Origin: Variovorax paradoxus
Lineage (GTDB): Bacteria; Pseudomonadota; Gammaproteobacteria; Burkholderiales; Burkholderiaceae_C
Assembly (NCBI RefSeq): GCF_018614915.1
Contig: NZ_JAGGNU010000064.1
Coordinates: 1-56,889 of the forward strand
Reading direction: 5' to 3'
Length of the DNA stretch: 56,889 bases
A program made the position numbers and the translations under genes. The stretch's first letter is position 1. The number at the start of each line of letters is the position of its first letter. The notes under the pieces were generated by a model. That model saw nothing but the letters and a program-made list of their open reading frames with translations. It ran no database searches and had not been told where the DNA came from. Below are positions 29,044 to 37,321 of the stretch, piece after piece.

Positions 29044-29373
29044 ATGAATTTGACGATCAGCGGTCATCACCTCGACGTCACCCCCGCCTTGCGCACCTAC
29101 GTTACGAGCAAGCTGGACCGAATCACCCGCCATTTCGACCAGGTGGTCGATGTGAAGGTGATCCTCACGGTGGAAAAGCAGAAGGAAAAGGAACGCCGGC
29201 AACGAGCCGAATGCAATATTCACGTCAAGGGAAATGACATGTTCGCGGAATCGAGCCACGCTGATCTCTACGCCGCGGTCGACGAGCTGGTCGACAAGCT
29301 CGATCGGCAGGTAGTCCGACACAAGGACCGCCTCCAGGACCACCACCACGAGGCTCCCAAGCGCGTGATGTAG
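29044..29373 (+). CDS. hpf: Ribosome hibernation-promoting factor (short form)
   Basis: A 109-aa protein of the HPF/YfiA (RaiA) family that binds the 30S decoding centre and forms or stabilises inactive ribosome dimers in stationary phase. It starts MNLTISGHHLDVTPALRTYV after a strong AGGAGG ribosome-binding site (29031-29036). The basic and aromatic binding surface is present (KLDRITRHFDQVVDVKVILT; ADLYAAVDELVDKLDRQV). It lacks the long-form C-terminal dimerisation domain. It stands before ptsN and hprK, the usual betaproteobacterial order, though rpoN is not directly upstream here. Confidence 0.95.
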   Translation: MNLTISGHHLDVTPALRTYVTSKLDRITRHFDQVVDVKVILTVEKQKEKERRQRAECNIHVKGNDMFAESSHADLYAAVDELVDKLDRQVVRHKDRLQDHHHEAPKRVM

Positions 29374-29397
29374 TGCCTCTCCGGGCAAATACTCTTG

Positions 29398-29428
29398 CGG
29401 GCCGCCTCAGGGCGGCTCTTTGCTTTTT
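29398..29428 (+). terminator. Intrinsic terminator between hpf and ptsN
   Basis: GCCGCC (29401-29406) pairs with GGCGGC (29411-29416) around a TCAG loop and is followed by TCTTTGCTTTTT. It lies 28 bp after the hpf stop, making hpf at least partly separate from ptsN. Confidence 0.75.
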
Positions 29429-29446
29429 GCGGAGCGGGTGCATAAT
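29419..29446 (+). promoter_or_regulatory. Candidate promoter for ptsN-hprK
   Basis: TTTGCT (29419-29424), 16-bp spacer, CATAAT (29441-29446), inside and after the hpf terminator's T-run. The predicted start is about 15 bases before the ptsN ATG at 29467. Confidence 0.5.
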
Positions 29447-29466
29447 CGCCCCCGCCCCGCACCAAC

Positions 29467-29934
29467 ATGAACCGACTCGCGTCCATCCTGCCGCCCGCTC
29501 AAGTCCTCGTGAGCGTTGACGCCACCAGCAAGAAACGTGCTTTTGAAGAAGCGGGCTTGCTGTTCGAGAACCTGCATGGCCTGGGCCGTGCCCTCATCAC
29601 CGACAGCCTGTTCGCCCGCGAGCGCCTGGGTTCCACCGGCCTCGGCCACGGCGTGGCCATTCCCCATGGGCGCATCAAGGGCCTCAAGTCGCCGATGGCG
29701 GCGGTGTTCCAGCTGGCGAACGCGATCGGCTTCGACGCGCCGGATGAGCAGCCGGTGGTGCTGCTGATCTTCCTGCTGGTGCCTGAAGCCGCAACGCAGA
29801 AACACCTTGAAATACTCTCCGAGATCGCGGAGCTCCTGAGCGACGCCGGCCTGCGCGAGCAGATCAAGTCGAGCTCCGACGCTGCCGCGCTCCACGCCCT
29901 GATCGCAGGATGGCAGTCCGCCCAAGTGGCCTGA
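29467..29934 (+). CDS. ptsN: PTS-Ntr EIIA component
   Basis: A 155-aa cytoplasmic regulatory phosphoprotein, the end acceptor of the nitrogen phosphotransferase chain (EI-Ntr, NPr). The phosphorylated His is His67 in GLGHGVAIPHGRIKG. The fold blocks ALITDSLFARERLGSTG and PVVLLIFLLVPEAATQKHLE are intact. Phosphorylation state typically tunes K+ transport and nitrogen or carbon signals in proteobacteria. It is followed 28 bp later by hprK. No EI or HPr gene lies in the window. Confidence 0.96.
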   Translation: MNRLASILPPAQVLVSVDATSKKRAFEEAGLLFENLHGLGRALITDSLFARERLGSTGLGHGVAIPHGRIKGLKSPMAAVFQLANAIGFDAPDEQPVVLLIFLLVPEAATQKHLEILSEIAELLSDAGLREQIKSSSDAAALHALIAGWQSAQVA

Positions 29935-29962
29935 AGCGCATCCGCATGAGACAGTCTGGCGC

Positions 29963-30922
29963 ATGAAGCCGACCGTCATCAGTGCCGACGCGATGTTCGA
30001 GGAGTTCCGCGGTTCGCTCCGGTGGGAGTGGCTGGCGGGCCTGGGCGCCTCGGAGCGCCAGTTCGATCCCGGCGTCATCAGCCGCGCCCAGTCGGCCGCC
30101 GACCTGGTGGGCTATCTCAACTACATCCATCCCTACCGTGTGCAGATTCTCGGCGCGCGCGAGGTGGCCTACCTGACGCGCGGCACGCCCGACGATTGCG
30201 TGCGGCGCATCGCGCGCATCGTCACGCTGGAGCCGCCGATGCTGGTGCTGGCCGACGGCCAGCCGGCGCCCGACCAGCTGTTGTCGATCTGCGAGCGGGC
30301 GCAGTTGCCCCTGTTCGCCACGCGGGAATCCTCGGCCTTCGTGATCGACCTGCTGCGCGCCTATCTGTCCAAGCACTTCGCCGAGCGCACCTCGATGCAC
30401 GGCGTGTTCATGGACATCCTGGGCCTGGGCGTGATGATCACCGGTGAGTCGGGGCTCGGAAAGAGCGAGCTCGGCCTGGAGCTGATCTCGCGCGGCAACG
30501 GGCTGGTGGCCGACGACGCGGTCGATCTCTACCGTATCAACCAGACCACGCTGGAAGGGCGCTGCCCTGAACTGCTGCAGAACCTGCTCGAGGTGCGCGG
30601 CATCGGGCTCCTGGACATCCGCGCCATCTTCGGCGAGACGGCGGTGCGTCGCAAGATGCGCCTCAAGCTGATCGTGCATCTGGTGCGGCGCGACAGCTTC
30701 GAGCGCGACTACGAGCGCATGCCCTCGGCGCCGCTCACGCAGGACGTGCTGGGCATTCCGGTGCGCAAGGTGATCATCCAGGTGGTGGCCGGCCGCAACA
30801 TCGCGGTGCTGGTGGAAGCCGCGGTGCGCAATTCGATCCTGCAGCTGCGCGGCATCGATACCTACGCCGATTTCGTGGCGCGCCACCACAAGGCCATGGA
30901 GAGCGCGCGCGAGGACGACTGA
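29963..30922 (+). CDS. hprK: HPr kinase/phosphorylase
   Basis: A 319-aa bifunctional enzyme that phosphorylates and dephosphorylates HPr on serine. The Walker A motif is GESGLGKSE (residues 161-169), preceded by the catalytic His146 region (SMHGVFMDILGLG). The HprK signature LEVRGIGLLDIRAIFGETAV is complete and the C-terminal KVIIQVVAGRNIAVLVEAAV is present. In betaproteobacteria it is normally paired with ptsN and thought to be regulatory and not sugar-transport related. Its stop abuts the fur stop codon directly (30922/30923), convergent with no gap. Confidence 0.96.
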   Translation: MKPTVISADAMFEEFRGSLRWEWLAGLGASERQFDPGVISRAQSAADLVGYLNYIHPYRVQILGAREVAYLTRGTPDDCVRRIARIVTLEPPMLVLADGQPAPDQLLSICERAQLPLFATRESSAFVIDLLRAYLSKHFAERTSMHGVFMDILGLGVMITGESGLGKSELGLELISRGNGLVADDAVDLYRINQTTLEGRCPELLQNLLEVRGIGLLDIRAIFGETAVRRKMRLKLIVHLVRRDSFERDYERMPSAPLTQDVLGIPVRKVIIQVVAGRNIAVLVEAAVRNSILQLRGIDTYADFVARHHKAMESAREDD

Positions 30923-31342
30923 TTAGCGCTTGCTTGCGCAGTCGCCGCAGAGGCCGTAGAGCGACATCGCGTGATCCTGCAGGATCCACTTCTTGTCGGT
31001 CGCGATCATCTGCTGGCGGCGCTCGATCTCGGGGTCGTAGAACTCCTCGACCTTGCCGCAGGAAGTGCACACCAGGTGGTCGTGGTGCTTGCCTTCGTTG
31101 AGCTCGTAGACGGCCTTGCCGCTCTCGAAATGGCTGCGCTCGAGAATGCCGGCCTGCTCGAACTGCGTCAGCACGCGGTAGACCGTGGCCAGGCCGATGT
31201 CGGAATGCTCGTTGAGCAGTACTCGGAACACGTCTTCCGCGGTCATGTGCCGCTGGCCGCCGTTCTGAAAGATCTCGAGAATCTTGAGGCGCGGCAGGGT
31301 GGCCTTGAGGCCGGTGTTCTTGAGTTCGTCGATGTTGCCCAT
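30923..31342 (-). CDS. fur: Ferric uptake regulator Fur
   Basis: A 139-aa metal-dependent repressor of iron acquisition. The DNA-binding helix region is LATVYRVLTQFEQAGILER. The regulatory metal-site block HHDHLVC is present (H86, H87, H89), as are the structural zinc cysteines Cys92/Cys95 (CTSC) and Cys132/Cys135 (CGDC). The short basic tail is as in betaproteobacterial Fur. It is divergent from bamE, a very conserved arrangement in the group. Confidence 0.97.
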   Translation of the reverse strand: MGNIDELKNTGLKATLPRLKILEIFQNGGQRHMTAEDVFRVLLNEHSDIGLATVYRVLTQFEQAGILERSHFESGKAVYELNEGKHHDHLVCTSCGKVEEFYDPEIERRQQMIATDKKWILQDHAMSLYGLCGDCASKR

Positions 31343-31392
31343 GGTGGTTCCTGCGCCAGCCGTGCGAGAGGGGCCCGCCGGGGGCCAGCCGC

Positions 31393-31398
31393 TACAAT
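31393..31398 (+). promoter_or_regulatory. Candidate -10 element for bamE
   Basis: TACAAT at 31393-31398 leaves about 30 nt to the bamE ATG at 31436. This also argues against the ATG at 31397, which would overlap the promoter. No clear -35 is seen. Confidence 0.4.
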
Positions 31399-31435
31399 GG
31401 CCCGATCATATCGCTACCCTTCTTTGCCCTTGCCC

Positions 31436-31990
31436 ATGCCTGACATTCCACAACGCCGCCTCTGGCTGCTCGTCGGCGCCGTCGCTGGGAGCCTCTGCCT
31501 CGGCGCGTGCAGCAGCGTCACCGAGCGCTCGCGCGATGCGCTGCATGCCATCACTCCCTACAAGGTCGAAGTGGTCCAGGGCAATTTCGTGTCGAAAGAG
31601 CAGGTCGACGCACTCAAGCCCGGCATGCCGCGCCAGCAGGTGCGCGAGATTCTCGGCACCTCGCTCCTGAACGATGTCTTCCATGCCAACCGCTGGGATT
31701 ACGTGTTCACGATCCGGCGCCAGGGCGTCGAGCCCCAGCAGCGCCGCCTGACGCTGTTCTTCAACGGCGAAGTGCTCGACCGCTTCGAAGGCGACCCGAT
31801 GCCGAGCGAAGAAGAATTCGTCGCCGCGCTCGACACCCGCAAGCGCAGCGGCAAGGTGCCGGTCCTGGAAGCGTCGGAAGACCAGCTCAAGAAATTCGAG
31901 CCGGCCAAGGGCAAGGAGACAGACGGTGAGCCCACCGCCTCCCTGCCGCCGCTGCCGGCGAGCTACCCCCCGCTCGAAGCAGCGCGCTAG
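31436..31990 (+). CDS. bamE: Outer membrane assembly lipoprotein BamE
   Basis: A 184-aa lipoprotein of the BAM complex that inserts outer-membrane beta-barrels. The signal peptide has lipobox LGAC, with lipidated Cys25. The SmpA/OmlA domain follows (LKPGMPRQQVREILGTSLL; WDYVFTIRRQGVEPQQRRLT; LFFNGEVLDRFEGDPMPSE). A Pro-rich C-terminal extension (about 45 residues) goes beyond the E. coli protein (113 aa), as is common in betaproteobacteria. It is divergent from fur and 54 bp ahead of dapB. Confidence 0.95.
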   Translation: MPDIPQRRLWLLVGAVAGSLCLGACSSVTERSRDALHAITPYKVEVVQGNFVSKEQVDALKPGMPRQQVREILGTSLLNDVFHANRWDYVFTIRRQGVEPQQRRLTLFFNGEVLDRFEGDPMPSEEEFVAALDTRKRSGKVPVLEASEDQLKKFEPAKGKETDGEPTASLPPLPASYPPLEAAR

Positions 31991-32044
31991 CCGTGCGCCG
32001 GCCGCGCCGGCCGGCTTTACTCAAGTCTTCCGAGGCTGAAACGC

Positions 32045-32881
32045 GTGACTGATTCCTCTTCTTCATCCACTCCCCCGCTGCGGCGCATCGCGATCGCCGG
32101 CGCTTCCGGGCGCATGGGCCGCATGCTGATCGAAGCCGTGCGCGAGGCCCAGGATTGCCGCCTCGCCGGAGCGCTCGACCAGGTGGGCGGCGCCGCGATC
32201 GGCAGCGATGCGGCCGCCTTCCTCGGCTTCACGAGCGGCGTTCCGATCGTGGCCGACCTGCGCACTGGCCTCCAGGACGCCCAGGTGCTGATCGACTTCA
32301 CGCGCCCCGAAGGCACGCTGGCGCACCTCGCCGTGTGCCGCGAGCTCGGCGTCCAGGCCGTGATCGGCACCACCGGTTTCAGCGATGCGCAGAAGGCCGA
32401 AATCGCCGCGGTGGCGAAAGACATCGCGATCGTGATGGCGCCCAACATGAGCGTCGGCGTCAACGTCACCTTCAAGCTGCTCGAAATGGCGGCCAAGGCG
32501 CTTTCGACCGGCTACGACATCGAGATCATCGAGGCGCACCATCGCCACAAGGTCGACGCGCCCTCGGGTACCGCGCTCAAGATGGGCGAAGTGATCGCCG
32601 ATGCGCTGGGCCGCGACCTCAAGGAATGCGCGGTCTATGCCCGCGAGGGCATCACCGGCGAGCGCGACCCGTCGACCATCGGTTTCTCGGCCATCCGCGG
32701 CGGCGATATCGTGGGCGACCACACGGTGCTGTTCGCCGGCACCGGCGAGCGCATCGAGATCACGCACAAGTCGTCCAGCCGCGCGACCTATGCGCAGGGC
32801 AGCCTGCGCGCCGCGCGCTTCCTGGCCGGCCGGCGCACCGGGCTCTACGACATGTTCGACGTGCTCGGCCTGCGCGAATGA
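32045..32881 (+). CDS. dapB: 4-hydroxy-tetrahydrodipicolinate reductase
   Basis: A 278-aa NAD(P)H enzyme of the lysine/meso-diaminopimelate pathway. The nucleotide-binding motif GASGRMGRM is near residue 19. The catalytic block is IIEAHHRHKVDAPSGTALKM, with the His and Lys used in substrate reduction, and the NMSVGVN loop precedes it. It uses a GTG start at 32045 (next codons T-D-S-S). Its stop overlaps the next gene by ATGA (32878-32881), so exbB translation is coupled. Confidence 0.96.
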   Translation: MTDSSSSSTPPLRRIAIAGASGRMGRMLIEAVREAQDCRLAGALDQVGGAAIGSDAAAFLGFTSGVPIVADLRTGLQDAQVLIDFTRPEGTLAHLAVCRELGVQAVIGTTGFSDAQKAEIAAVAKDIAIVMAPNMSVGVNVTFKLLEMAAKALSTGYDIEIIEAHHRHKVDAPSGTALKMGEVIADALGRDLKECAVYAREGITGERDPSTIGFSAIRGGDIVGDHTVLFAGTGERIEITHKSSSRATYAQGSLRAARFLAGRRTGLYDMFDVLGLRE

Positions 32882-33576
32882 GCGTGCTGGAGCTGCTCAC
32901 CCATGGCGACGGCGTCAGCCGTTCCGTGGCCGCGCTGCTGCTCCTGATGTCGGTTTCGAGCTGGGTCGTGATCCTCTGGAAGACCTGGCTGCTGCGCGGC
33001 GGCACGCGCGACGTGGTGCGCAGCATCGCGGCCTTCTGGCAGTCGCCGACGCTCGGCGATGCCGAAGAGAAGCTCAGGGCTTTCGATCGTGCGGCGCTGG
33101 TCTGGCCGGCCGTGAGCGCGGTCAGGAACCTGGCCGCCCAATCCGATGCCGCCACGCTCGGCGGCGCGGTCGACCGCGCCCAGCGCCTCACGCGCGCCCT
33201 GCGCGACGCCCTGCACGCGGCGCTGCGGCGCCTGCAGGCCGGGCAGATCCTGCTCGCCACGGTCGGCGCCACGGCGCCCTTCGTCGGGCTGCTCGGCACG
33301 GTCTGGGGCATCTACGGCGCGCTCGTGGGCATCGCCGGGGAAAGCGGCGGCTTCACCATCGACAAGGTGGCCGGCCCGGTCGGCGAGGCGCTGATCATGA
33401 CCGCCTTCGGCCTGGCCGTCGCGATTCCGGCCGTGCTGGCCTACAACGTGTTCGGCCGCGTGGTCAGCCGGATCGAGGCCGAGCTGGAAGGCTTTGCCCA
33501 CGACCTGCTCGGTGCGCTCGGCGAGCCGGAAAAGTCCGAACCGCCTCTGCCGCCCGCGCGGCCCATGCCGGCCTAG
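32878..33576 (+). CDS. exbB: MotA/TolQ/ExbB proton channel family protein
   Basis: A 232-aa inner-membrane protein with three transmembrane helices: VAALLLLMSVSSWVVILWK, LATVGATAPFVGLLGTVWGI and EALIMTAFGLAVAIPAVLAY. The conserved TM2-TM3 Thr/Gly/Pro pattern of the proton channel is present. With the downstream ExbD-like protein it forms the energy motor for TonB-dependent uptake, or for a TolQR-like system. No tonB is adjacent, but this dapB-exbB-exbD-leuS order is usual in the group. Confidence 0.92.
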   Translation: MSVLELLTHGDGVSRSVAALLLLMSVSSWVVILWKTWLLRGGTRDVVRSIAAFWQSPTLGDAEEKLRAFDRAALVWPAVSAVRNLAAQSDAATLGGAVDRAQRLTRALRDALHAALRRLQAGQILLATVGATAPFVGLLGTVWGIYGALVGIAGESGGFTIDKVAGPVGEALIMTAFGLAVAIPAVLAYNVFGRVVSRIEAELEGFAHDLLGALGEPEKSEPPLPPARPMPA

Positions 33577-33578
33577 CC

Positions 33579-34037
33579 ATGGCCTTCGGTCGCACCTCGC
33601 TCGGCAGCACCGCCACCGGCGGGCGGGCGATCGGCGCCGGCGGGCAGCGGCCGCTGTCGGACATCAACGTCACGCCCCTGGTAGACGTGATGCTGGTGCT
33701 GCTGGTGATCTTCATCATCACCGCGCCGCTGATGGCGAGCTCGATCAAGCTCGATCTGCCGCGCACCGATGCCGGCCAGCCCGCCGACACGCCGAAATTC
33801 GTGAGCCTGGCGGTGGATGCCTCGGGCAAGGTGTTCCTCAACGACCAGGCCGTGAGCGCCGAAGAACTTGCGGCCGGTCTCGAGCGGGCCGCCGCCGCCA
33901 GCCGCGACACCGAAGTCCAGCTGCGCGCCGACCAGACCGTGCCCTACGGCAGGGTGGTCGAGCTGATGGGCATCGCGCACAAGGCGGGGCTCAGCCGCAT
34001 CGGCTTCGTGACCGCAGCGCCGGCCAGGAAGCCTTGA
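33579..34037 (+). CDS. exbD: ExbD/TolR-family biopolymer transport protein
   Basis: A 152-aa single-pass membrane protein with periplasmic C-terminus. A short basic N-terminus precedes the signature LSDINVTPLVDVMLVLLVIF, whose aspartate (PLVDV) is the proton-carrying residue. The periplasmic fold ends RADQTVPYGRVVELMGIAHK. It starts 2 bp after the exbB stop and belongs to the same transcript. leuS follows after 63 bp, where a GATAAT box (34050-34055) may serve as a -10 for leuS. Confidence 0.93.
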   Translation: MAFGRTSLGSTATGGRAIGAGGQRPLSDINVTPLVDVMLVLLVIFIITAPLMASSIKLDLPRTDAGQPADTPKFVSLAVDASGKVFLNDQAVSAEELAAGLERAAAASRDTEVQLRADQTVPYGRVVELMGIAHKAGLSRIGFVTAAPARKP

Positions 34038-34100
34038 GCTTCCTCAGCCGCGATAATCGGCATTCCCCGGCCGCCTGACGCCGGGCTTGCCTGAAGCCCA

Positions 34101-36797
34101 ATGAACCCCAGCTACAAACCCAGCGACGTCGAGTCCGCTGCCCAGGCCGCCTGGACGGCGGCCGATGCCTACCGCGTGACCGAGGACGCGAGCAAGAAGA
34201 AGTACTACGCCTGCTCGATGCTGCCGTACCCGAGCGGCAAGCTGCACATGGGCCACGTGCGCAACTACACCATCAACGACATGCTCACGCGCTACCTGCG
34301 CATGAGCGGCTACAACGTGCTGATGCCGATGGGCTGGGACGCCTTCGGCCTGCCGGCCGAGAACGCGGCGCTCAAGAACGGCGTGCCGCCGGCCAAGTGG
34401 ACCTACGAGAACATCGGCTACATGAAGAGCCAGCTCCAGGCCATGGGCCTGGCGATCGACTGGAGCCGCGAGATCGCGACCTGCGATCCGAGCTACTACA
34501 AGTGGAACCAGTGGCTGTTCCTGAAGATGCTCGAAAAAGGCATCGCCTACCGCAAGACCCAGCTCGTCAACTGGGACCCGGTCGACCAGACCGTGCTGGC
34601 CAACGAGCAGGTGATCGACGGCAAGGGCTGGCGCACCGGCGCCACGGTGGAGCGGCGCGAGATCCCGGGTTACTACCTCAAGATCAGCGACTACGCCGAA
34701 GAGCTGCTCGAGCACACCCAGCACAAGCTGCCGGGCTGGCCCGAGCGCGTCAAGCTGATGCAGGAGAACTGGATCGGCAAGAGCGAAGGCGTGCGCTTCG
34801 CCTTCCTGCATGACATCAAGGACGAGCACGGCAAGCGGATCCAGGGCGGCCGAATGTACGTCTTCACGACGCGCGCCGACACCCTCATGGGCGTGACCTT
34901 CTGCGCCGTGGCGCCCGAGCACCCGCTCGCCGTGCATGCCGCGACGAAGGATCCGAAAGTCGCCGCCTTCATCGAGGAGTGCAAGAGCGGCGGCACCACC
35001 GAGGCCGAGCTCGCCACGCAGGAAAAGAAGGGCGTGCCCACCGGCCTCCACGTGCGACACCCGATCACCGACGAGCCGATCCCGGTCTGGGTCGGCAACT
35101 ACGTGCTGATCGGCTACGGCGACGGCGCCGTGATGGGCGTGCCCGCGCACGACGAGCGCGACTTCGCCTTCGCCAACAAGTACGGCATCGAGATCATCCA
35201 GGTCGTGCTGGTCGACGACGAGCCGCACTTCGACTACCACCGCTGGCAGGACTGGTACGCCGACAAGCAGCGCGGCGTGACCATCAACTCCGACAACTTC
35301 AGCGGCATGCCTCACACCGAAGCGGTCAAGGCCGTGGCGCATGCGCTCGGCCTGAAGGGCCTGGGCGAGATGCAGACCACCTGGCGCCTGCGCGACTGGG
35401 GCGTGAGCCGGCAGCGCTACTGGGGCACGCCGATCCCGATCATCCATTGCGAGGAACATGGCGCGGTGCCGGTGCCCGAGAAGGACCTGCCGGTCGTGCT
35501 GCCCACCGACTGCGTGCCCGACGGCTCGGGCAATCCGCTGGCCAAGCACCCAGGCTTCCACGCCGGCGTGGTCTGCCCGGTCTGCGGTAAGCCCGCGCGG
35601 CGCGAGACCGACACGATGGACACTTTCGTCGACAGCGCGTGGTACTTCATGCGCTACTGCGATCCGAAGAACGACCAGGCCATGGTGGCCGAGGGTGCCG
35701 ACTACTGGATGCCGATGGACCAGTACATCGGCGGCATCGAGCACGCGATCCTGCACCTGCTCTATGCGCGCTTCTGGACCAAGGTGATGCGCGATATCCA
35801 GATAGAGGGCCCCGGAGATTCCGGTGCCCGTGGCCTGGTGAAGATCGACGAGCCCTTCAGCAAGCTGCTCACGCAGGGCATGGTGCTCAACCATATCTTC
35901 TACAAGCGCAATGAAAAGGGCGGCAAGGAGTACTTCCCGCCCTCGGAAGTGACGCCCACCCTCGACGCGCAGGGCCGCATCAGCGGCGGCACCACGGCCG
36001 ACGGCACGAAGGTCGAGTACGGCGGTGTCGGCAAGATGGGCAAGAGCGAGCGCAACGGCGTCGACCCGCAGGACCTGATCGAGAAGTACGGCGCCGACAC
36101 TGCGCGCCTGTACACCATGTTCACCGCGCCGCCCGAAGCCACGCTCGAATGGAACGATGCGGCCGTCGAAGGCAGCTACCGCTTCCTGCGCCGGGTCTGG
36201 AATTTCGGCGCGGCGCTCGAAGCGGCGGCCGTCAACGCCATCGCCGACACGGAAATCGAGATCGACGCGGTGGACCCGCGCTCGGCCTTCAGCAAGGAGG
36301 CCAAGACACTGCGCCGCGAGATCCACACCATGCTGCGCCAGATCGACTACGACTATCAGCGCATGCAATACAACACGGTGGTGTCGGGCGCAATGAAGCT
36401 GCTGAATGCGCTCGAGGGCTTCAAGTCCGACGGCAGCCCGGGCGACCGCGCGGCCGTGCGAGAAGGCTTCGGCATCCTGCTGCGCTGCCTCTACCCGGCC
36501 ACGCCGCACATCACGCACGCACTGTGGCATCAGCTGGGCTACGACGAGCTGCACGGCGCGCTGCTCGATGCGCCCTGGCCGGTGGTCGACGTGATCGCAC
36601 TCGAACAGGACGAGATCGAGCTGATGCTGCAGATCAACGGCAAGCTGCGCGGCTCGCTGCGCGTGCCGGCCAACGCCTCGACGCAGGAGATCGAGAAGAT
36701 CGCACTTGCGAGCGAGGTGCTCGCCAAGCATTCCGAGGGCGCCGTGCCCAAGCGCGTGGTCGTGGTGCCCGGGCGGCTGGTCAACGTGGTGATATGA
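34101..36797 (+). CDS. leuS: Leucyl-tRNA synthetase
   Basis: An 898-aa class Ia synthetase. HIGH appears as HMGH (residues 49-52) in YPSGKLHMGHVRNY. The CP1 editing domain is present with TTRADTLMGVTF and GAVMGVPAHDERD. The KMSKS loop reads KMGKS (GKMGKSERNGVDP), a Ser-to-Gly change at the third position. The anticodon-binding and C-terminal domains are complete. The stop overlaps lptE by ATGA, a typical leuS-lptE-holA block. Confidence 0.97.
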   Translation: MNPSYKPSDVESAAQAAWTAADAYRVTEDASKKKYYACSMLPYPSGKLHMGHVRNYTINDMLTRYLRMSGYNVLMPMGWDAFGLPAENAALKNGVPPAKWTYENIGYMKSQLQAMGLAIDWSREIATCDPSYYKWNQWLFLKMLEKGIAYRKTQLVNWDPVDQTVLANEQVIDGKGWRTGATVERREIPGYYLKISDYAEELLEHTQHKLPGWPERVKLMQENWIGKSEGVRFAFLHDIKDEHGKRIQGGRMYVFTTRADTLMGVTFCAVAPEHPLAVHAATKDPKVAAFIEECKSGGTTEAELATQEKKGVPTGLHVRHPITDEPIPVWVGNYVLIGYGDGAVMGVPAHDERDFAFANKYGIEIIQVVLVDDEPHFDYHRWQDWYADKQRGVTINSDNFSGMPHTEAVKAVAHALGLKGLGEMQTTWRLRDWGVSRQRYWGTPIPIIHCEEHGAVPVPEKDLPVVLPTDCVPDGSGNPLAKHPGFHAGVVCPVCGKPARRETDTMDTFVDSAWYFMRYCDPKNDQAMVAEGADYWMPMDQYIGGIEHAILHLLYARFWTKVMRDIQIEGPGDSGARGLVKIDEPFSKLLTQGMVLNHIFYKRNEKGGKEYFPPSEVTPTLDAQGRISGGTTADGTKVEYGGVGKMGKSERNGVDPQDLIEKYGADTARLYTMFTAPPEATLEWNDAAVEGSYRFLRRVWNFGAALEAAAVNAIADTEIEIDAVDPRSAFSKEAKTLRREIHTMLRQIDYDYQRMQYNTVVSGAMKLLNALEGFKSDGSPGDRAAVREGFGILLRCLYPATPHITHALWHQLGYDELHGALLDAPWPVVDVIALEQDEIELMLQINGKLRGSLRVPANASTQEIEKIALASEVLAKHSEGAVPKRVVVVPGRLVNVVI

Positions 36798-37321
36798 AGA
36801 GCATGAACACACGCAATCGGCCCGAGCGCCTCCTGCCGCGCCGCGGCTTCCTCGCCCTCGCGGCGGCGGCTTCGCTCGCGGGCTGCGGCTTCGAGCTGCG
36901 CCGCGCGCCGATCTTCGCCTTCAAGACGCTGGCGGTGCCGGGCAACTCGGCCTTCGTGAACGATCTGCGGCGCCAGATCCGTGCCGCGGGCACCGTCGAG
37001 CTGATTCCAGCCGACAAGCTCGACACGGCCGAAGCGGTGCTCGACATCCTGGCCGAAAACCGCCAGCGGGTCGTGCTCTCGACCAATTCGGCGGGCCAGG
37101 TGCGCGAGCTCCAGCTGCGCCTGACGATGCGCTTCAGGCTGCGCACGCCGGCCGGCAAGGAACTGCTGCCGCCGACCGAAATCGAGCAGCAGCGCGACAT
37201 CACCTACAACGAGACTGCGGCGCTGGCGAAGGAAAGCGAAGCGGAGCTGCTGTTCCGCGACATGCAGAGCGACATCGCCCAGCAGACGATGCGGCGGCTG
37301 GGCGCCGTCAAGTCCCTCTGA
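36794..37321 (+). CDS. lptE: LPS-assembly lipoprotein LptE
   Basis: A 175-aa outer-membrane lipoprotein that plugs the LptD translocon. The signal peptide ends in lipobox LAGC, with Cys31. The n-region contains a twin-arginine-like RRGFLALAAAA stretch, unusual for this family. After the Cys comes the family block GFELRRAPIFAFKTLAV and the conserved EIEQQRDITYNETAALAKE. It is coupled to leuS (ATGA) and to holA (TGATG at 37319-37323). An alternative start at 36806 would lose little. Confidence 0.92.
   Translation: MKSMNTRNRPERLLPRRGFLALAAAASLAGCGFELRRAPIFAFKTLAVPGNSAFVNDLRRQIRAAGTVELIPADKLDTAEAVLDILAENRQRVVLSTNSAGQVRELQLRLTMRFRLRTPAGKELLPPTEIEQQRDITYNETAALAKESEAELLFRDMQSDIAQQTMRRLGAVKSL

Noticed and set aside
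34044..36812. 922-codon minus-strand open frame opposite leuS
   Set aside because: Antisense shadow of leuS with composition typical of GC-rich mirror frames and no motif.
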